Notes: generated by a model not told the origin, from the letters alone. A stretch of DNA of 64,000 nt from Paenibacillus shirakamiensis (GCF_017874255.1 NZ_JAGGLD010000002.1:1-64000), one strand, 5' to 3'. Positions 8,724 to 18,354 are shown, numbered from the stretch's first letter. Program-made: numbers and translations.

Positions 8724-9056
8724 TCATAAATTCACGTTGTTAATCCGGATATACTTATTATAGGACTGCTCGATCGACTGTAGCATAATAACTAAGGATG
8801 ATAAAAGAAGTTGAACTTGTTGATCAGCCGATGAAGTTGAGGATTTCGGAAGAAAAGCGCTTAAAAAGCCATTTTTCATTTGAGTATCCATCTCAATACC
8901 TGCAAGTGCCTCAATGGAGTTGACTGTACCTACGGTAACCGCTGATACTCCAGCACAGACGATATCTTTTCCTGCATCTGCATAATTAGCATGTCCCTCT
9001 ACTTTAAATCCCTGAATATTGCTCTCAGCATCATGTAAAATGGAAACGATAATCAA
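8724..9056 (-). CDS. prp: Ribosomal-processing cysteine protease Prp
   Basis: The 110-residue Prp protease trims the N-terminal extension of L27. The catalytic pair is visible: His22 in VEGHANYADAG and Cys34 in DIVCAGVSAV, at the same positions as in the Staphylococcus enzyme. The start is a TTG (9054-9056) with AAGGTG 6 nt upstream, close behind rplU. It sits between rplU and rpmA, the usual operon order. Confidence 0.95.
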   Translation of the reverse strand: MIIVSILHDAESNIQGFKVEGHANYADAGKDIVCAGVSAVTVGTVNSIEALAGIEMDTQMKNGFLSAFLPKSSTSSADQQVQLLLSSLVIMLQSIEQSYNKYIRINNVNL

Positions 9057-9069
9057 TTATCGCACCTTC

Positions 9070-9381
9070 TTACGCTTGAATTTTCTCGATTGTCACTTTA
9101 GTGTAAGGTTGACGATGACCTTGCTTCTTGTGGTAGTTTTTCTTAGGCTTGTATTTGAAGATCGTCAATTTTTGACCTTTGCCGTGTTTTTCAACTTTCG
9201 CTGTTACACTTGCACCGGACACCATTGGAGCTCCTGTTACAAAACCATCACCATTAGAAACCGCCAAAACGCGATCAAAAGTCACGCTTTCGCCGTCAGC
9301 TACGTCCAATTTCTCGATGAAAAGAACATCGCCTTCTTGAACACGGTATTGTTTGCCACCTGTTTCAATAATTGCGTACAT
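9070..9381 (-). CDS. rplU: 50S ribosomal protein L21
   Basis: The 103-residue protein has the complete L21 signature: [11 protein letters not shown] at the start and the C-terminal [19 protein letters not shown] block that binds 23S rRNA. It is the first gene of rplU-prp-rpmA, preceded by a structured leader and a good promoter. Confidence 0.99.
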   Translation of the reverse strand: MYAIIETGGKQYRVQEGDVLFIEKLDVADGESVTFDRVLAVSNGDGFVTGAPMVSGASVTAKVEKHGKGQKLTIFKYKPKKNYHKKQGHRQPYTKVTIEKIQA

Positions 9382-9503
9382 TTATCTGCACCTCCTCAAT
9401 TCTCAGACTCGCCTAATTCAGGTGTCGCCCGAAGACGCTCTTATACCTGATCGGAGCGGTTACAGCATGTGCAGAAGAAAACGTTCATGACACATACCAA
9501 ATG
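9382..9503 (-). ncRNA. L21-type ribosomal protein leader
   Basis: The transcribed leader of rplU contains a hairpin at 9418-9450: an outer stem CAGGT/ACCTG, then CGTC-TTCG-GGCG, i.e. a UUCG tetraloop, with the conserved-looking strand TATAAGAGCG. This resembles the L21 leader known from Firmicutes, which is thought to mediate autoregulation by L21. Assignment is by recall of the motif, not by a covariance search. Confidence 0.6.
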
Positions 9504-9532
9504 ATTTTAGCACGACTCCACTTATAAATCAA
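9504..9532 (-). promoter_or_regulatory. Promoter of rplU-prp-rpmA
   Basis: Minus-strand -35 TTGATT (9527-9532), 17-bp spacer, -10 TAAAAT (9504-9509). It starts two bases from the rng stop codon. Confidence 0.75.
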
Positions 9533-9533
9533 C

Positions 9534-10778
9534 CTAATTTCTTTTCGTTACAGGGGTTAACCAACCTGTACCTTGACAAACGTTACAAACTTCAGCACTC
9601 TGGGCAGTGCTCTCTCTCATTTTTTTTCGTGTTAGCTCTAATAGCCCTAACTTAGTCCAACCCATAATGTGATGCTGTGTGCGATCTGGACGCATGGAGA
9701 CTTCAAGCATCTCAGACACTCGAATACGATTAGACTCAAGTTCCATATCAATAAAATCAATAATGACGATGCCACCCGTATCTCTTAGTCTAAGCAGACG
9801 AGCTATATCAAAAGCGGCTTCCACATTGGTCTGAACTACCGTATCCTCTAAATTCACAGATCCCGTGAACTTCCCGGTGTTCACATCAATGACCGTTAAT
9901 GCTTCTGTAGAATCCCAGATTAGGTATCCTCCACCAGGTAGCCAAATCTTTCGCTGGAAGTCCTTATTGATCTGTTGCTGAATGCCGTAGACTTCAAAAA
10001 TAGGCCGCTCTCCTCGGTACGTATGTATACGCGGGGTACTCACAGGTAACATGTCTTGCAAAAAGATTCCGGCTTCTCGTGCTTGTTCCTCATCGTCCAT
10101 TACGATTTCAGCAGTAGCTGCCGTGTAAGCATCTCTAAATAGCCGCTGAACCATACTTAGTTCTCGGTGAAGTACTGCAGGAGCTTGCTCGCTTTTAGCA
10201 AGAATCTGAATGTCAGTCCATTGCTTGCGTAGCATTCTGAAATCATCTTGAATCGCTTCAGGCGGCTCGTCCTCAGCTACAGTACGTAGAATTAATCCTT
10301 CTTGTTCATTTCTTAATTGTTCCCCAATTTGTCTGAGACGAATACGCTCCGCTTCCCGTTCCACTCTCTTAGAGACGGCCACATAAGCAGATATGGGCAT
10401 ATATACAATCCAGCGACCGGGAAGGGAATAATGCGTTGTGACTCTCGCTCCCTTGGTTCCAATGGCATCCTTAGTCACTTGAACAATAATCTCTTGTCCC
10501 ACTTTGAGCAGATCAATAATAGATGGCTTTACCTTAGGCTGCTTGTCGAGGTGCGGATGAAGCACATCATCAATATAGAGAAATGCATTCTTCTTCTGTC
10601 CAATGTCCACAAAAGCAGCTTGCATACCTGGAATGACATTGACAACTTTTCCTTTGAAAAAGCTGCCTACCAAACCTTTTGCTTGTGTACGCTCCACCGC
10701 AAACTCTACTAGCCTGCCAGCTTCCATTAATGCCATTTGTGTTGAACTTGGCTCACAGTGAATTATCATCTGTTTCAT
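9534..10778 (-). CDS. rng: Ribonuclease E/G family protein
   Basis: A 414-residue endoribonuclease of the RNase G type, for mRNA decay and rRNA processing. An S1-like domain near residues 35-115 (FFKGKVVNVIPGMQAAFVDIG) is followed by the catalytic DNase I-like fold with the metal-binding aspartates of TVIDVNTGKF and VIIDFIDME. The Zn-link CNVC lies near the C-terminus. It lacks the RNase E degradosome tail. The ATG at 10776-10778 has GGGGTGA just upstream; the frame is open to 10823 but without a ribosome site. B. subtilis lacks this gene; here it lies between spoIVFB and rplU. Confidence 0.93.
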   Translation of the reverse strand: MKQMIIHCEPSSTQMALMEAGRLVEFAVERTQAKGLVGSFFKGKVVNVIPGMQAAFVDIGQKKNAFLYIDDVLHPHLDKQPKVKPSIIDLLKVGQEIIVQVTKDAIGTKGARVTTHYSLPGRWIVYMPISAYVAVSKRVEREAERIRLRQIGEQLRNEQEGLILRTVAEDEPPEAIQDDFRMLRKQWTDIQILAKSEQAPAVLHRELSMVQRLFRDAYTAATAEIVMDDEEQAREAGIFLQDMLPVSTPRIHTYRGERPIFEVYGIQQQINKDFQRKIWLPGGGYLIWDSTEALTVIDVNTGKFTGSVNLEDTVVQTNVEAAFDIARLLRLRDTGGIVIIDFIDMELESNRIRVSEMLEVSMRPDRTQHHIMGWTKLGLLELTRKKMRESTAQSAEVCNVCQGTGWLTPVTKRN

Positions 10779-10842
10779 GATCTCACCCCTGCTTGCACTC
10801 TGACAGAAATTAACCTTTTTCATTATATCATGGAACTAGTAC

Positions 10843-11700
10843 TCAAGACCGAGGTGTACCCGACAAAAACGAAGTAATCACCTTCTGTTCCGGAACCACA
10901 GCCACAATCTGGCCCTCTGGATTCATTACATAGATAAAATGGTACTTCTCTCGTCTTAATAGACGCAAAAGGGTATCTAAAGGTTTCGAAGCCTCTGTGA
11001 TAATAGGTTGAACCAAGCTCCCGCGAAGCAAATGACGCGTAAAGGCTTGGTCTCGGTGCATAAGAAATCGCAAAAAACGAAATGGAATATGCCGATGATC
11101 CATAATGTTTGAATACAGTAGGAAACTTCCGATTAAAAGAATATTCAGCTGCAGCGCTCCCCCATAGAGAATCCAAGGCAGCAATGCATACCCTACTACA
11201 AGACAACTGAACACTACACTAATTCGGGAACACCAAAGCAAAGTTGAATGATACGGCATACTCATGCTACATAACGCCTGACAAATTTTCCCACCATCTA
11301 AAGGAAGGATAGGTAACAAATTAAAAAGAGCAATAAAAACATTACATTCTATAAAATAAACCGCAAAAGGCGAATCCCAAACGCCTGTCCAGCGAAATAT
11401 GATCGTAATAATGATTAGCAACAAGTTCTGAAGAGGGCCTGCTGCCGCAATGATGATCTCCGAGTGAGCACCCATATGCCCTCGATCCTCAAGCAGAGCC
11501 ATCCCGCCAAAAGGAAGCATTTGTACAGCCATTACTTTCACTCCTAGTGCACGTGCAGCTACAACATGACCCATCTCATGGACAAATACGATAGCAAATA
11601 AGGCAATGAGTTCTAAAAAACGACCTGTAAATATCGAAGTCAACATAATGATTACGAATAACGGATGCACTGAAAAGCGGATGCCAGCTACATTAATCAA
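10843..11700 (-). CDS. spoIVFB: Stage IV sporulation intramembrane metalloprotease SpoIVFB
   Basis: A 285-residue site-2 protease that, in Bacillus, cuts pro-sigma-K in the membrane around the forespore. The zinc motif HEMGH is near residue 40, and the third ligand is in the membrane segment NLLPILPLDGGK. Several hydrophobic spans are present, and AGPLQN matches the family. A C-terminal CBS-like part (about 205-280) follows. The start is TTG 11698-11700, overlapping the end of spoIVFA (TTGATTAA), so translation is coupled to its inhibitor gene. Confidence 0.95.
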   Translation of the reverse strand: MINVAGIRFSVHPLFVIIMLTSIFTGRFLELIALFAIVFVHEMGHVVAARALGVKVMAVQMLPFGGMALLEDRGHMGAHSEIIIAAAGPLQNLLLIIITIIFRWTGVWDSPFAVYFIECNVFIALFNLLPILPLDGGKICQALCSMSMPYHSTLLWCSRISVVFSCLVVGYALLPWILYGGALQLNILLIGSFLLYSNIMDHRHIPFRFLRFLMHRDQAFTRHLLRGSLVQPIITEASKPLDTLLRLLRREKYHFIYVMNPEGQIVAVVPEQKVITSFLSGTPRS

Positions 11701-12601
11701 ATGGAATCACATCGGCCGGATCTATGTATCTTCCGTCTTTTTTCAAAGCAAAATAAAGAGGAGACACCTTTTGCTTAGCAGAGGCTGTTTTTAAAGTGCC
11801 AATCTCTGTCCCGCCTTCGACCCAGTCTCCTTTTTCTACCGTAATACTTCCCAGATGAGCATATACAGACATATATCCACCTGCATGCTGAATTTGGACG
11901 GTTAAACCTTGAACAGCATCTTGTGAGATATCAGAGATTCTGCCCGTCTCCACAGTTCTGATCTGAAGACCAGATATGGACTTACTCGCAGGTATAATTT
12001 CTATTCCTTTCAAGTTAAGGGCAAACGGCTGAGCAATTGTTCCTGTTAAAGGGGAGGAAAAAATACGAGAACCCTGAACTTTCTCGCCTTGTACTGCCTG
12101 TTGTCCAAAGATAGGAATGAATGAAGGTGCTCCTCCAAAATGATTCTCATACCAGACTTCCGCCGCTGTAAAATCCATTTCGTGAGTTAGATTTTCTTTT
12201 ACAAATAGCGTAATAGGTAACGACCAAGGGGGCTGATACCGCTGAATACCCCATAGCGCACCAAATATTGCGGCACTTAGTAGGATTCTTATTCGCATCA
12301 TTCTCCAAAAGGAGGAAGACTTGCCGGGCTCCGGTGAAATAGAATCCCCAGGATAAAATGTAGAGGGGCTTTCTCTCCAGCGGCTGCCATTTTGTTTCCA
12401 GACTAACTCTGGGTCAGGTTCAGGGAATACCGTTTCTATTTGCTCGGGGTATGGAGTATATACATTTTGAATTCTATATTCTGCAAGATCAATTTCGTTA
12501 TTCCATAAAGGAAGCGATAGATTGCCTTGATTTTGCGGCTCGGTAAGCAGCTGCTTGATTCTTTCTTCTCGGCGTTTTTTGATATTAGAATTTATATCCA
12601 T
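11693..12601 (-). CDS. spoIVFA: Stage IV sporulation protein SpoIVFA
   Basis: A 302-residue protein with a charged cytoplasmic N-terminus, one membrane span near residues 100-120 and a C-terminal degenerate M23/LytM peptidase domain (about 195-300, with SVYAHLGS and SPLYFAL). SpoIVFA holds SpoIVFB inactive until SpoIVB cleaves it in the intermembrane space. AGGAGG lies 8 nt before the ATG. Its stop overlaps the spoIVFB start, the standard spoIVF operon. Confidence 0.93.
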   Translation of the reverse strand: MDINSNIKKRREERIKQLLTEPQNQGNLSLPLWNNEIDLAEYRIQNVYTPYPEQIETVFPEPDPELVWKQNGSRWRESPSTFYPGDSISPEPGKSSSFWRMMRIRILLSAAIFGALWGIQRYQPPWSLPITLFVKENLTHEMDFTAAEVWYENHFGGAPSFIPIFGQQAVQGEKVQGSRIFSSPLTGTIAQPFALNLKGIEIIPASKSISGLQIRTVETGRISDISQDAVQGLTVQIQHAGGYMSVYAHLGSITVEKGDWVEGGTEIGTLKTASAKQKVSPLYFALKKDGRYIDPADVIPFD

Positions 12602-12651
12602 GGGTTCATCCTCCTCCGCGCCTTTAACCTGATTCAGCTTGTTCTTCTATC

Positions 12652-12677
12652 CTTATGAATGTGCCTTAAGAAATATG
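12652..12677 (-). promoter_or_regulatory. Candidate sigma-E promoter of spoIVFA-spoIVFB
   Basis: On the minus strand TTCATATT (CATATT at 12672-12677), a 14-bp spacer, then CATAAGGAT (CATAAG at 12652-12657). This resembles the sigma-E consensus, and the Bacillus spoIVF operon is sigma-E controlled. Moderate match only. Confidence 0.45.
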
Positions 12678-12695
12678 AACAAGCTTCCCTAGATT

Positions 12696-12753
12696 AAAAA
12701 ACCCGATATGTAAGGAAACCGCAGTTCTAGTGCAGTCTCCTCACATACCGGGT
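12696..12753 (-). terminator. Terminator of the maf-radC-mre-min operon
   Basis: A long near-perfect hairpin (ACCCGGTATGTGAGGA against TCCTTACATATCGGGT) ends in a T run on the minus strand. Confidence 0.85.
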
Positions 12754-12820
12754 ATGTAGAGGTAGTTCTTAAACGTTCTTAAACGTTCTTAGATATCTTG
12801 CTTACTTATTGCATATGTTC

Positions 12821-13615
12821 TTAACCCATTCCGAAAAATTTCTTAAAGCGAACAAACGCCCCTTTTTTCTGATCCAGTTGCATTAAAGGAACGGTATCTC
12901 CCAAGATACGACGGGCAATATTACGATAAGCTATAGCTGCCTTAGAGTCCGGATTCATCACTGTAGGTTCTCCACTGTTAGCTGCTTTAATCACAAGTTC
13001 ATCATCAGGCACAATACCTACTAAATCAATATTTAGCACCTGTAAAATCCCATCGATGTCCAGCATATCCCCAGACTTCACCATATTAACCCGGATCCGA
13101 TTGACTACAAGCTTTGGAGACTTGATATGAGAACTTTCTAAAAGGCCTATAACACGGTCGGCATCTCTCACCGCGGCATGCTCTGGCGTAGTGACTACAA
13201 TAGCTTGATCTGCACCCGCAATTGCATTTTTGAATCCTTGCTCAATTCCTGCAGGACAGTCAATAATCACATATTCGTACTCTTTTTTCAGTTCCAGAAT
13301 TATATCCTTGACCTGTTCTGGGGTCACAGAGTTTTTGTCTTTGGTCTGCGCAGCCGGGAGCATGTAGAGTTCATCAAATCTTTTATCTTTTACTAAAGCT
13401 TGATTTAATCTGCAGCGTCCTTCCGCAACGTCTACCAAATCATAGATGATTCGATTCTCCAGTCCCATCACGACATCTAGGTTACGAAGACCAATATCTG
13501 TATCTACCAGACATACCTTTTTGCCGAGCAATGCAAGTGCGGTACCGATATTCGCCGACGTAGTCGTCTTCCCTACGCCGCCTTTACCCGAAGTGACGAC
13601 GATAGCTTCTCCCAT
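12821..13615 (-). CDS. minD: Septum site-determining protein MinD
   Basis: The 264-residue ParA/MinD ATPase carries MinC to the membrane to block division near the poles. The deviant Walker A SGKGGVGKTT is at residues 9-18, LVDTDIGLRNLD follows, and a C-terminal amphipathic membrane-targeting helix (FVRFKKFFG) closes the protein. It follows minC by 3 bp and ends the operon before a strong terminator. Confidence 0.98.
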   Translation of the reverse strand: MGEAIVVTSGKGGVGKTTTSANIGTALALLGKKVCLVDTDIGLRNLDVVMGLENRIIYDLVDVAEGRCRLNQALVKDKRFDELYMLPAAQTKDKNSVTPEQVKDIILELKKEYEYVIIDCPAGIEQGFKNAIAGADQAIVVTTPEHAAVRDADRVIGLLESSHIKSPKLVVNRIRVNMVKSGDMLDIDGILQVLNIDLVGIVPDDELVIKAANSGEPTVMNPDSKAAIAYRNIARRILGDTVPLMQLDQKKGAFVRFKKFFGMG

Positions 13616-13618
13616 AAT

Positions 13619-14281
13619 CTACACCCCTTTAAACGTGCTTAAATCCGGCCGGATTCTTACAATATTCGTTATCTTATCTATCTGCATGACACCGTCTTGG
13701 AGATAGGCGAATTCCATACTGGATTCCCGGTTCTCCCATTCATCCGGTGGACGACTGATGACTTCTGCAATCCGAAGCTGCGTTGGAGCCAAAAAAGAAG
13801 CTGCTACGATAGCATCCTCTTGTCCGTCTACCCCGGCATGAGCCATTCCCCGAAGAGCCCCTACTATAAAAATATCTCCCGTGCACTGGATAGATCCTCC
13901 AGGGTTCACATCACCCAAAAATAATAAGTGGCCCTCATGATGGAGGACCTGTCCAGAACGGACCATGCCTGTCATGGTTGTCACCGTATTCTTATTACTC
14001 TCAGGTAATTCAGCTTCGGGCATGTCTACAGAACGAATCAGTAGATTGCCTTTGCTCTTCAGCACGTCTAACAATTCGTTCTTCTGTATATCAGATACTT
14101 CGCGGGAACCTAGTTTGACATCTACATGTACAATTGGCCCGGTTAGTATATTTTGATGGCTGTGTTCAAGCTTATAGCGGAGATCCTCAACTAAATCTAT
14201 GAATTCACACTGATCATTAAGAAGGAATATCAGGCCATCTTTGGTGCCTTTTATCGTAACGTGGTTTGATTTTACTGTCAT
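13619..14281 (-). CDS. minC: Septum formation inhibitor MinC
   Basis: A 220-residue MinC: an N-terminal FtsZ-inhibiting domain (about residues 1-100) and a C-terminal beta-helix domain that binds MinD (GQVLHHEGHLLFLGDVNPG, then ALRGMAHAG). It works with MinD encoded directly downstream. It lies 80 bp after mreD. Confidence 0.96.
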   Translation of the reverse strand: MTVKSNHVTIKGTKDGLIFLLNDQCEFIDLVEDLRYKLEHSHQNILTGPIVHVDVKLGSREVSDIQKNELLDVLKSKGNLLIRSVDMPEAELPESNKNTVTTMTGMVRSGQVLHHEGHLLFLGDVNPGGSIQCTGDIFIVGALRGMAHAGVDGQEDAIVAASFLAPTQLRIAEVISRPPDEWENRESSMEFAYLQDGVMQIDKITNIVRIRPDLSTFKGV

Positions 14282-14361
14282 ATGCCTGTCCCTCCCCTTT
14301 ATTCATTTCGTGAACGGATGGCCATATCCTTCTTCACCCACGGAATTTGACGAATCAGAGC

Positions 14362-14889
14362 TTATACCGTCTCTTCCTTGGTACGTTTCGTAGCCATCTT
14401 CTCGATTTGACGCCGGAGAGGTACATAAATGATAAGAGCAAAGATGACTTGAACAATCATATTGGGTACAATATGGTCCAATAAATTGAACGCATACGTC
14501 TCATGCGTTAATTTGAATAAGGTATAAATTCCAAAAAGAATTGAATCTAGCAATAAGCTCCCTACAATTACAGCAATCATCATGACCGACATGGAGGAGC
14601 GCCTCGACCTGAACACAAGTCCAATTAGATATGCTGAGAGCCCCATAGCAAAGGAGTATTGCCCCATCATAGCCCCATAAAAGACTACGTCTTGTAGCAA
14701 TCCAAAACAAATACCCAGTATAAGTCCCACATGTCGATGATCATAAATAGAAGCGAACAGTATAACTACAAAGACTAAATGCGGGACGATACGGGTCTGC
14801 CAAGCTTCAGGCAAAAACAGTACAACAATGGTATTTTCGATGATGAAAAGAATAAACAACAGCAGCGTAATTATATAACGCCGAGCCAT
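14362..14889 (-). CDS. mreD: Rod shape-determining protein MreD
   Basis: A 175-residue integral membrane protein with about five hydrophobic segments, typical of MreD, a partner of MreC in the elongasome. Its ATG overlaps the mreC stop by one base (TAATG at 14887-14891). The identity rests on hydrophobicity, size and conserved position, since MreD is weakly conserved. Confidence 0.92.
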   Translation of the reverse strand: MARRYIITLLLFILFIIENTIVVLFLPEAWQTRIVPHLVFVVILFASIYDHRHVGLILGICFGLLQDVVFYGAMMGQYSFAMGLSAYLIGLVFRSRRSSMSVMMIAVIVGSLLLDSILFGIYTLFKLTHETYAFNLLDHIVPNMIVQVIFALIIYVPLRRQIEKMATKRTKEETV

Positions 14890-15764
14890 TATTCCTTAAC
14901 CTCCGGTGTAAAGACCACGAACAGTTCCTTCCAATCTACGAAGTTGGCAGCTGGCTTAATCGTAGCTGTATAGGTCATACCAAAATCTCCTTTTTGACGG
15001 CTTAACACTTTACCAATAATCTGGTATTTTGGATAAATCCCGCCATCCCCACCGGTTACGATAATATCATCCTTTTTCAGTGGACTATCCAAAGGAATTC
15101 GGGTCATTAATAAAGTTCCTGTCTTCTCATCGTAATTGTCTACAATACCAAACGTCTCATTTTCCTTGCCTTCTACTTTGGCCGAGATACCTTTGGATTT
15201 AGGGTCGGAAGAATCCATACTAGTTAAGAGCTTTACGGTAGAAGTGAAGTTACTAACTCGGCTAATAATTCCTACTAACCCCTCCGTAGAAGTCACACTC
15301 ATGTTTTCCTTAATTCCATTACGACTGCCTAAGTTAATTACTAGCGTACGGTTCGAAGCATCATTATTGACGCTCACGACTTGTGCAATACGGTAATCAT
15401 AATTGTTCAAATTCTTCTGATCTTCCGTGAATTTCAAGTCATTCTTAAGCTGTTCGTTCTGCTTCTCCATGGCATTATACTTAGGTTTCTCCCGTGCATA
15501 GTGAGCAAGAGAAATCTTGAGTTCTTCATTCTCTAGCTCCAAAGAACGAAGATCAGATACATCTTCAAAGAAGCCCGCTACTGAACGAGCGGGCTTGTAG
15601 AATACATACTGTATGAATCCTACGGTATCTTTCACAAATTTCTCCGGCCAGGTTAGACCAACCCTTGAACCTAGTGTAAATCCCATTACGGAAATGAACA
15701 AAATTAGTCCGATCAACAAAATAAATAGTCTTTTATTTCCCAGCAGTTTAAACAGATCCAACAC
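14889..15764 (-). CDS. mreC: Rod shape-determining protein MreC
   Basis: A 291-residue bitopic protein with an N-terminal membrane span (about residues 12-30), a coiled coil (about 65-110), then the beta-rich MreC domain with NLGSRNGIKENMSV. MreC links the cytoplasmic MreB filament to cell-wall synthases outside the membrane. It is coupled to mreD by a one-base overlap and lies 49 bp after mreB. Confidence 0.96.
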   Translation of the reverse strand: MLDLFKLLGNKRLFILLIGLILFISVMGFTLGSRVGLTWPEKFVKDTVGFIQYVFYKPARSVAGFFEDVSDLRSLELENEELKISLAHYAREKPKYNAMEKQNEQLKNDLKFTEDQKNLNNYDYRIAQVVSVNNDASNRTLVINLGSRNGIKENMSVTSTEGLVGIISRVSNFTSTVKLLTSMDSSDPKSKGISAKVEGKENETFGIVDNYDEKTGTLLMTRIPLDSPLKKDDIIVTGGDGGIYPKYQIIGKVLSRQKGDFGMTYTATIKPAANFVDWKELFVVFTPEVKE

Positions 15765-15813
15765 CCTCTTATCTTACAATTTCGCTCCCAAAACCAAGGG
15801 CTGTTTCATGAAA

Positions 15814-16848
15814 TTATCTTCTTGATTTCATAGCAGAACTACTTCTCGTTTTGAACAAATGAATATTATCTAGTGCACGTCCCGTTCCAATCGCTACACA
15901 ATCCAGTGGATTCTCAGCAACGATCACAGGCATGCCTGTCTCATTCACCAATAACTTGTCCAAATTACGTAATAATGCGCCGCCGCCTGTTAGGACAATC
16001 CCACGATCCATGATATCTGCCGCAAGTTCCGGAGGACATTTCTCTAAAGTTACTTTTACCGCCTCAACAATAGCATTTACCGTGTCCGACAGTGCATCAG
16101 CAATCTCATCTGAAGTAATCGTAATGGTCTTAGGTAGACCTGTCACCAAGTCACGACCCCGAATTTCCATGGTCTCTACTTGCTCTAACGGCATAGCAGA
16201 ACCAACTTCCATCTTAAGTTGTTCTGATGTTCTTTCGCCGATCATTAGATTGTACTGGCGCTTAATATACTGAATGATAGCTTCATCTGCTTCGTCACCA
16301 GCAACTCGAACGGAGCGACTAGTTACAATACCTCCAAGTGAAATGACAGCTACTTCTGTTGTACCTCCACCGATATCAACCACCATGCTACCTGTAGGTT
16401 CCCATACTGGAAGATCCGCACCAATGGCTGCTGCAAACGGTTCTTCAATCGTATAGGCTTCTCGAGCACCCGCCTGCTTAGTTGCATCTTCTACAGCACG
16501 CTGTTCTACAGCTGTAATTCCTGAAGGTACACAGACCATTACATTCGGATGACGTTGGAACAATGAACGCTGCTTCTGAGCTTGCTTGATAAAATACTTA
16601 ATCATAGTAGCTGTCGTATCAAAATCTGCAATAACGCCATCTTTCATCGGACGAATGGCACGAATATTCCCTGGTGTTCTGCCAATCATCTTCTTAGCGG
16701 ATTCTCCAACTGCTACAATGCTTTTTGTATCCGTATTAATGGCAACTACCGAAGGCTCCCGCACAATAATTCCTTTGCCTCGAATATACACCAGCGTATT
16801 TGCTGTCCCCAAATCAATTCCTAAGTCTTTCGTAAAACCACCTAACAT
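15814..16848 (-). CDS. mreB: Rod shape-determining protein MreB
   Basis: A 344-residue actin-like ATPase that steers sidewall peptidoglycan synthesis. The phosphate loops [10 protein letters not shown] (about residues 11-20) and [14 protein letters not shown] are intact, as is the adenosine loop [10 protein letters not shown]. The length matches MreB. It lies between radC and mreC as in Bacillus. Confidence 0.98.
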   Translation of the reverse strand: MLGGFTKDLGIDLGTANTLVYIRGKGIIVREPSVVAINTDTKSIVAVGESAKKMIGRTPGNIRAIRPMKDGVIADFDTTATMIKYFIKQAQKQRSLFQRHPNVMVCVPSGITAVEQRAVEDATKQAGAREAYTIEEPFAAAIGADLPVWEPTGSMVVDIGGGTTEVAVISLGGIVTSRSVRVAGDEADEAIIQYIKRQYNLMIGERTSEQLKMEVGSAMPLEQVETMEIRGRDLVTGLPKTITITSDEIADALSDTVNAIVEAVKVTLEKCPPELAADIMDRGIVLTGGGALLRNLDKLLVNETGMPVIVAENPLDCVAIGTGRALDNIHLFKTRSSSAMKSRR

Positions 16849-16887
16849 GAAGTAACTCCCTTTCCATTGTGTGTCTAAGCTATTATA

Positions 16888-17583
16888 TTACATGAGCCCT
16901 TGCTCCTTCAAACTTACGAACTCTCCGTCACCAATGATAATGTGATCAAGCACATCAATCCCCACAATTTGCCCTGCTTCATAGAGTCTTCGAGTGATTT
17001 GGATATCCTCTGGACTTGGACTAGGATCTCCACTAGGGTGATTGTGAGCACAGACAATGGATGCACTACTGCATTTGATTGCGGCTCGGAACACTTCACG
17101 GGGGTGAACAATAGAGGCGTTCAGACTGCCGATAGAGAGGGTCTCTTGTGCTATGACATGATTTTTGGTATTTAGAAACAAACAAATAAAGTGTTCTTTC
17201 TTGAGGTAACGCAGTTGTTCAAATACTAAATCCGCAGCATCACGTGGCGCACGAATTGTCTTCAGATCAGATGGGTTGCGAGAAGCAGCCATTCGGATTC
17301 CAAGTTCCATTCCTGCTTTGAGTTGAACAGCTTTGGCAGCGCCTATCCCTTTGATCTGCATTAACTCATCTACAGTCACATCTACTAAATTACGTAAGCC
17401 TCCCACTTGATTCAAAATACGCTGGGCGACATGTAAAGCAGATTCCTGATGTGTACCTGTTCTTAATAATATGGCAAGTAATTCTGCGTGGCTAAGTGCT
17501 CCTGCCCCATACTGTAGCATACGTTCTCTAGGTCGGTCTTCATGGGGAATGTCGCGGAGCATATACGTTGAGGCTAGCTCCAT
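16888..17583 (-). CDS. radC: RadC family JAB1/MPN protein
   Basis: A 231-residue protein with an N-terminal helix-hairpin-helix region (VDELMQIKGIGAAKAVQLKAG) and a C-terminal MPN+ metallo-isopeptidase-like domain whose metal site VCAHNHPSGDPSPSPEDI is complete. RadC was once linked to repair, but its true function is unknown. It stands between maf and mreB, its usual place in Bacilli. Confidence 0.95.
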   Translation of the reverse strand: MELASTYMLRDIPHEDRPRERMLQYGAGALSHAELLAILLRTGTHQESALHVAQRILNQVGGLRNLVDVTVDELMQIKGIGAAKAVQLKAGMELGIRMAASRNPSDLKTIRAPRDAADLVFEQLRYLKKEHFICLFLNTKNHVIAQETLSIGSLNASIVHPREVFRAAIKCSSASIVCAHNHPSGDPSPSPEDIQITRRLYEAGQIVGIDVLDHIIIGDGEFVSLKEQGLM

Positions 17584-17615
17584 TCCAACATCCTTTCTTC
17601 CAAGCTACAAATGGA

Positions 17616-18215
17616 TTACAGTATGTTCTTACCTAGAGACTTAAGCATTTCATTTAACAATGACAAAGATAACCCTACTACATTAAAGTAGCACCCATGA
17701 ATCCCAGTAACCAAGGTAGCACCTAATCCTTGAATAGCATAAGCTCCAGCCTTATCCAGACCTTCCCCTGTGCTAGCATAAGCATTCATTTCGCTATCAG
17801 ACAAGGAACGCATTGTCACTTCTGTCATTCTGTAATCAGTCAATCTATGATTGGTGTCCACATCAATACATGTGATCCCAGTATAGACTTGATGTGTCCG
17901 TCCTTGCAAAGATTGCAGCATCCTATAGGACTCTGCCTTGTCTTGCGGCTTGCCAAAAACCTTGTGATCCAAAACGACAATCGTATCGCTGCCCACAATA
18001 ACTTGTCCCGGCTGCGACTGTAACCTATGATATACAGCTTCTGCTTTACGAAGAGAAAGTTCTTCTACCATCTGCTTTGGTGACCATTCGCCAGGAGTAG
18101 ACTCATCAGCATGACTGGGAACCATTTCGAAAGGAATATGTAACCCGGCAATCAGTTCCCGTCTTCGCGGGGAGGTCGAGGCAAGTATAATTTTAAATGA
18201 ATCATTGTTCTCCAA
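17616..18215 (-). CDS. maf: Nucleoside triphosphate pyrophosphatase Maf
   Basis: A 199-residue Maf protein: a house-cleaning pyrophosphatase (dTTP/UTP type) also tied to septum formation in Bacillus. The N-terminal ILASTSPRRRELI motif and the GSDTIVVLD and KDKAESYRML-type segments are seen. The start is a TTG at 18213-18215 with AAGGAG 10 nt upstream, giving normal family length. The open frame continues to 18389 but runs over the promoter and the spoIIB terminator. It is first in the maf-radC-mreBCD-minCD cluster. Confidence 0.93.
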   Translation of the reverse strand: MENNDSFKIILASTSPRRRELIAGLHIPFEMVPSHADESTPGEWSPKQMVEELSLRKAEAVYHRLQSQPGQVIVGSDTIVVLDHKVFGKPQDKAESYRMLQSLQGRTHQVYTGITCIDVDTNHRLTDYRMTEVTMRSLSDSEMNAYASTGEGLDKAGAYAIQGLGATLVTGIHGCYFNVVGLSLSLLNEMLKSLGKNIL

Positions 18216-18269
18216 AAGGTGATTTCTCCTTATTAATGGGGATTCCTCGCCATTTTTTGACACTTTCTT

Positions 18270-18298
18270 ATTATAAGGTGAATCGCATATCAATACAA
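18270..18298 (-). promoter_or_regulatory. Promoter upstream of maf
   Basis: Minus-strand -35 TTGTAT (18293-18298), 17-bp spacer, perfect -10 TATAAT (18270-18275). Confidence 0.7.
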
Positions 18299-18305
18299 AC
18301 AGAAA

Positions 18306-18341
18306 TCCGGCAGGGGGAAGTATTTCCAACTCCCTGCCGGA
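18306..18341 (-). terminator. Terminator of the spoIIB-like gene
   Basis: Strong hairpin CCGGCAGGG/CCCTGCCGG with an inner GGAAA/TTCC part, 14 bases after the stop codon. The T tail is modest (TTTCTGTTT). Confidence 0.75.
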
Positions 18342-18354
18342 GACTTGTATACTT

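Noticed and set aside
10823..11206. Second open frame inside spoIVFB
   Set aside because: Same-strand shadow in another frame of a gene with an intact HEMGH site; no ribosome site.
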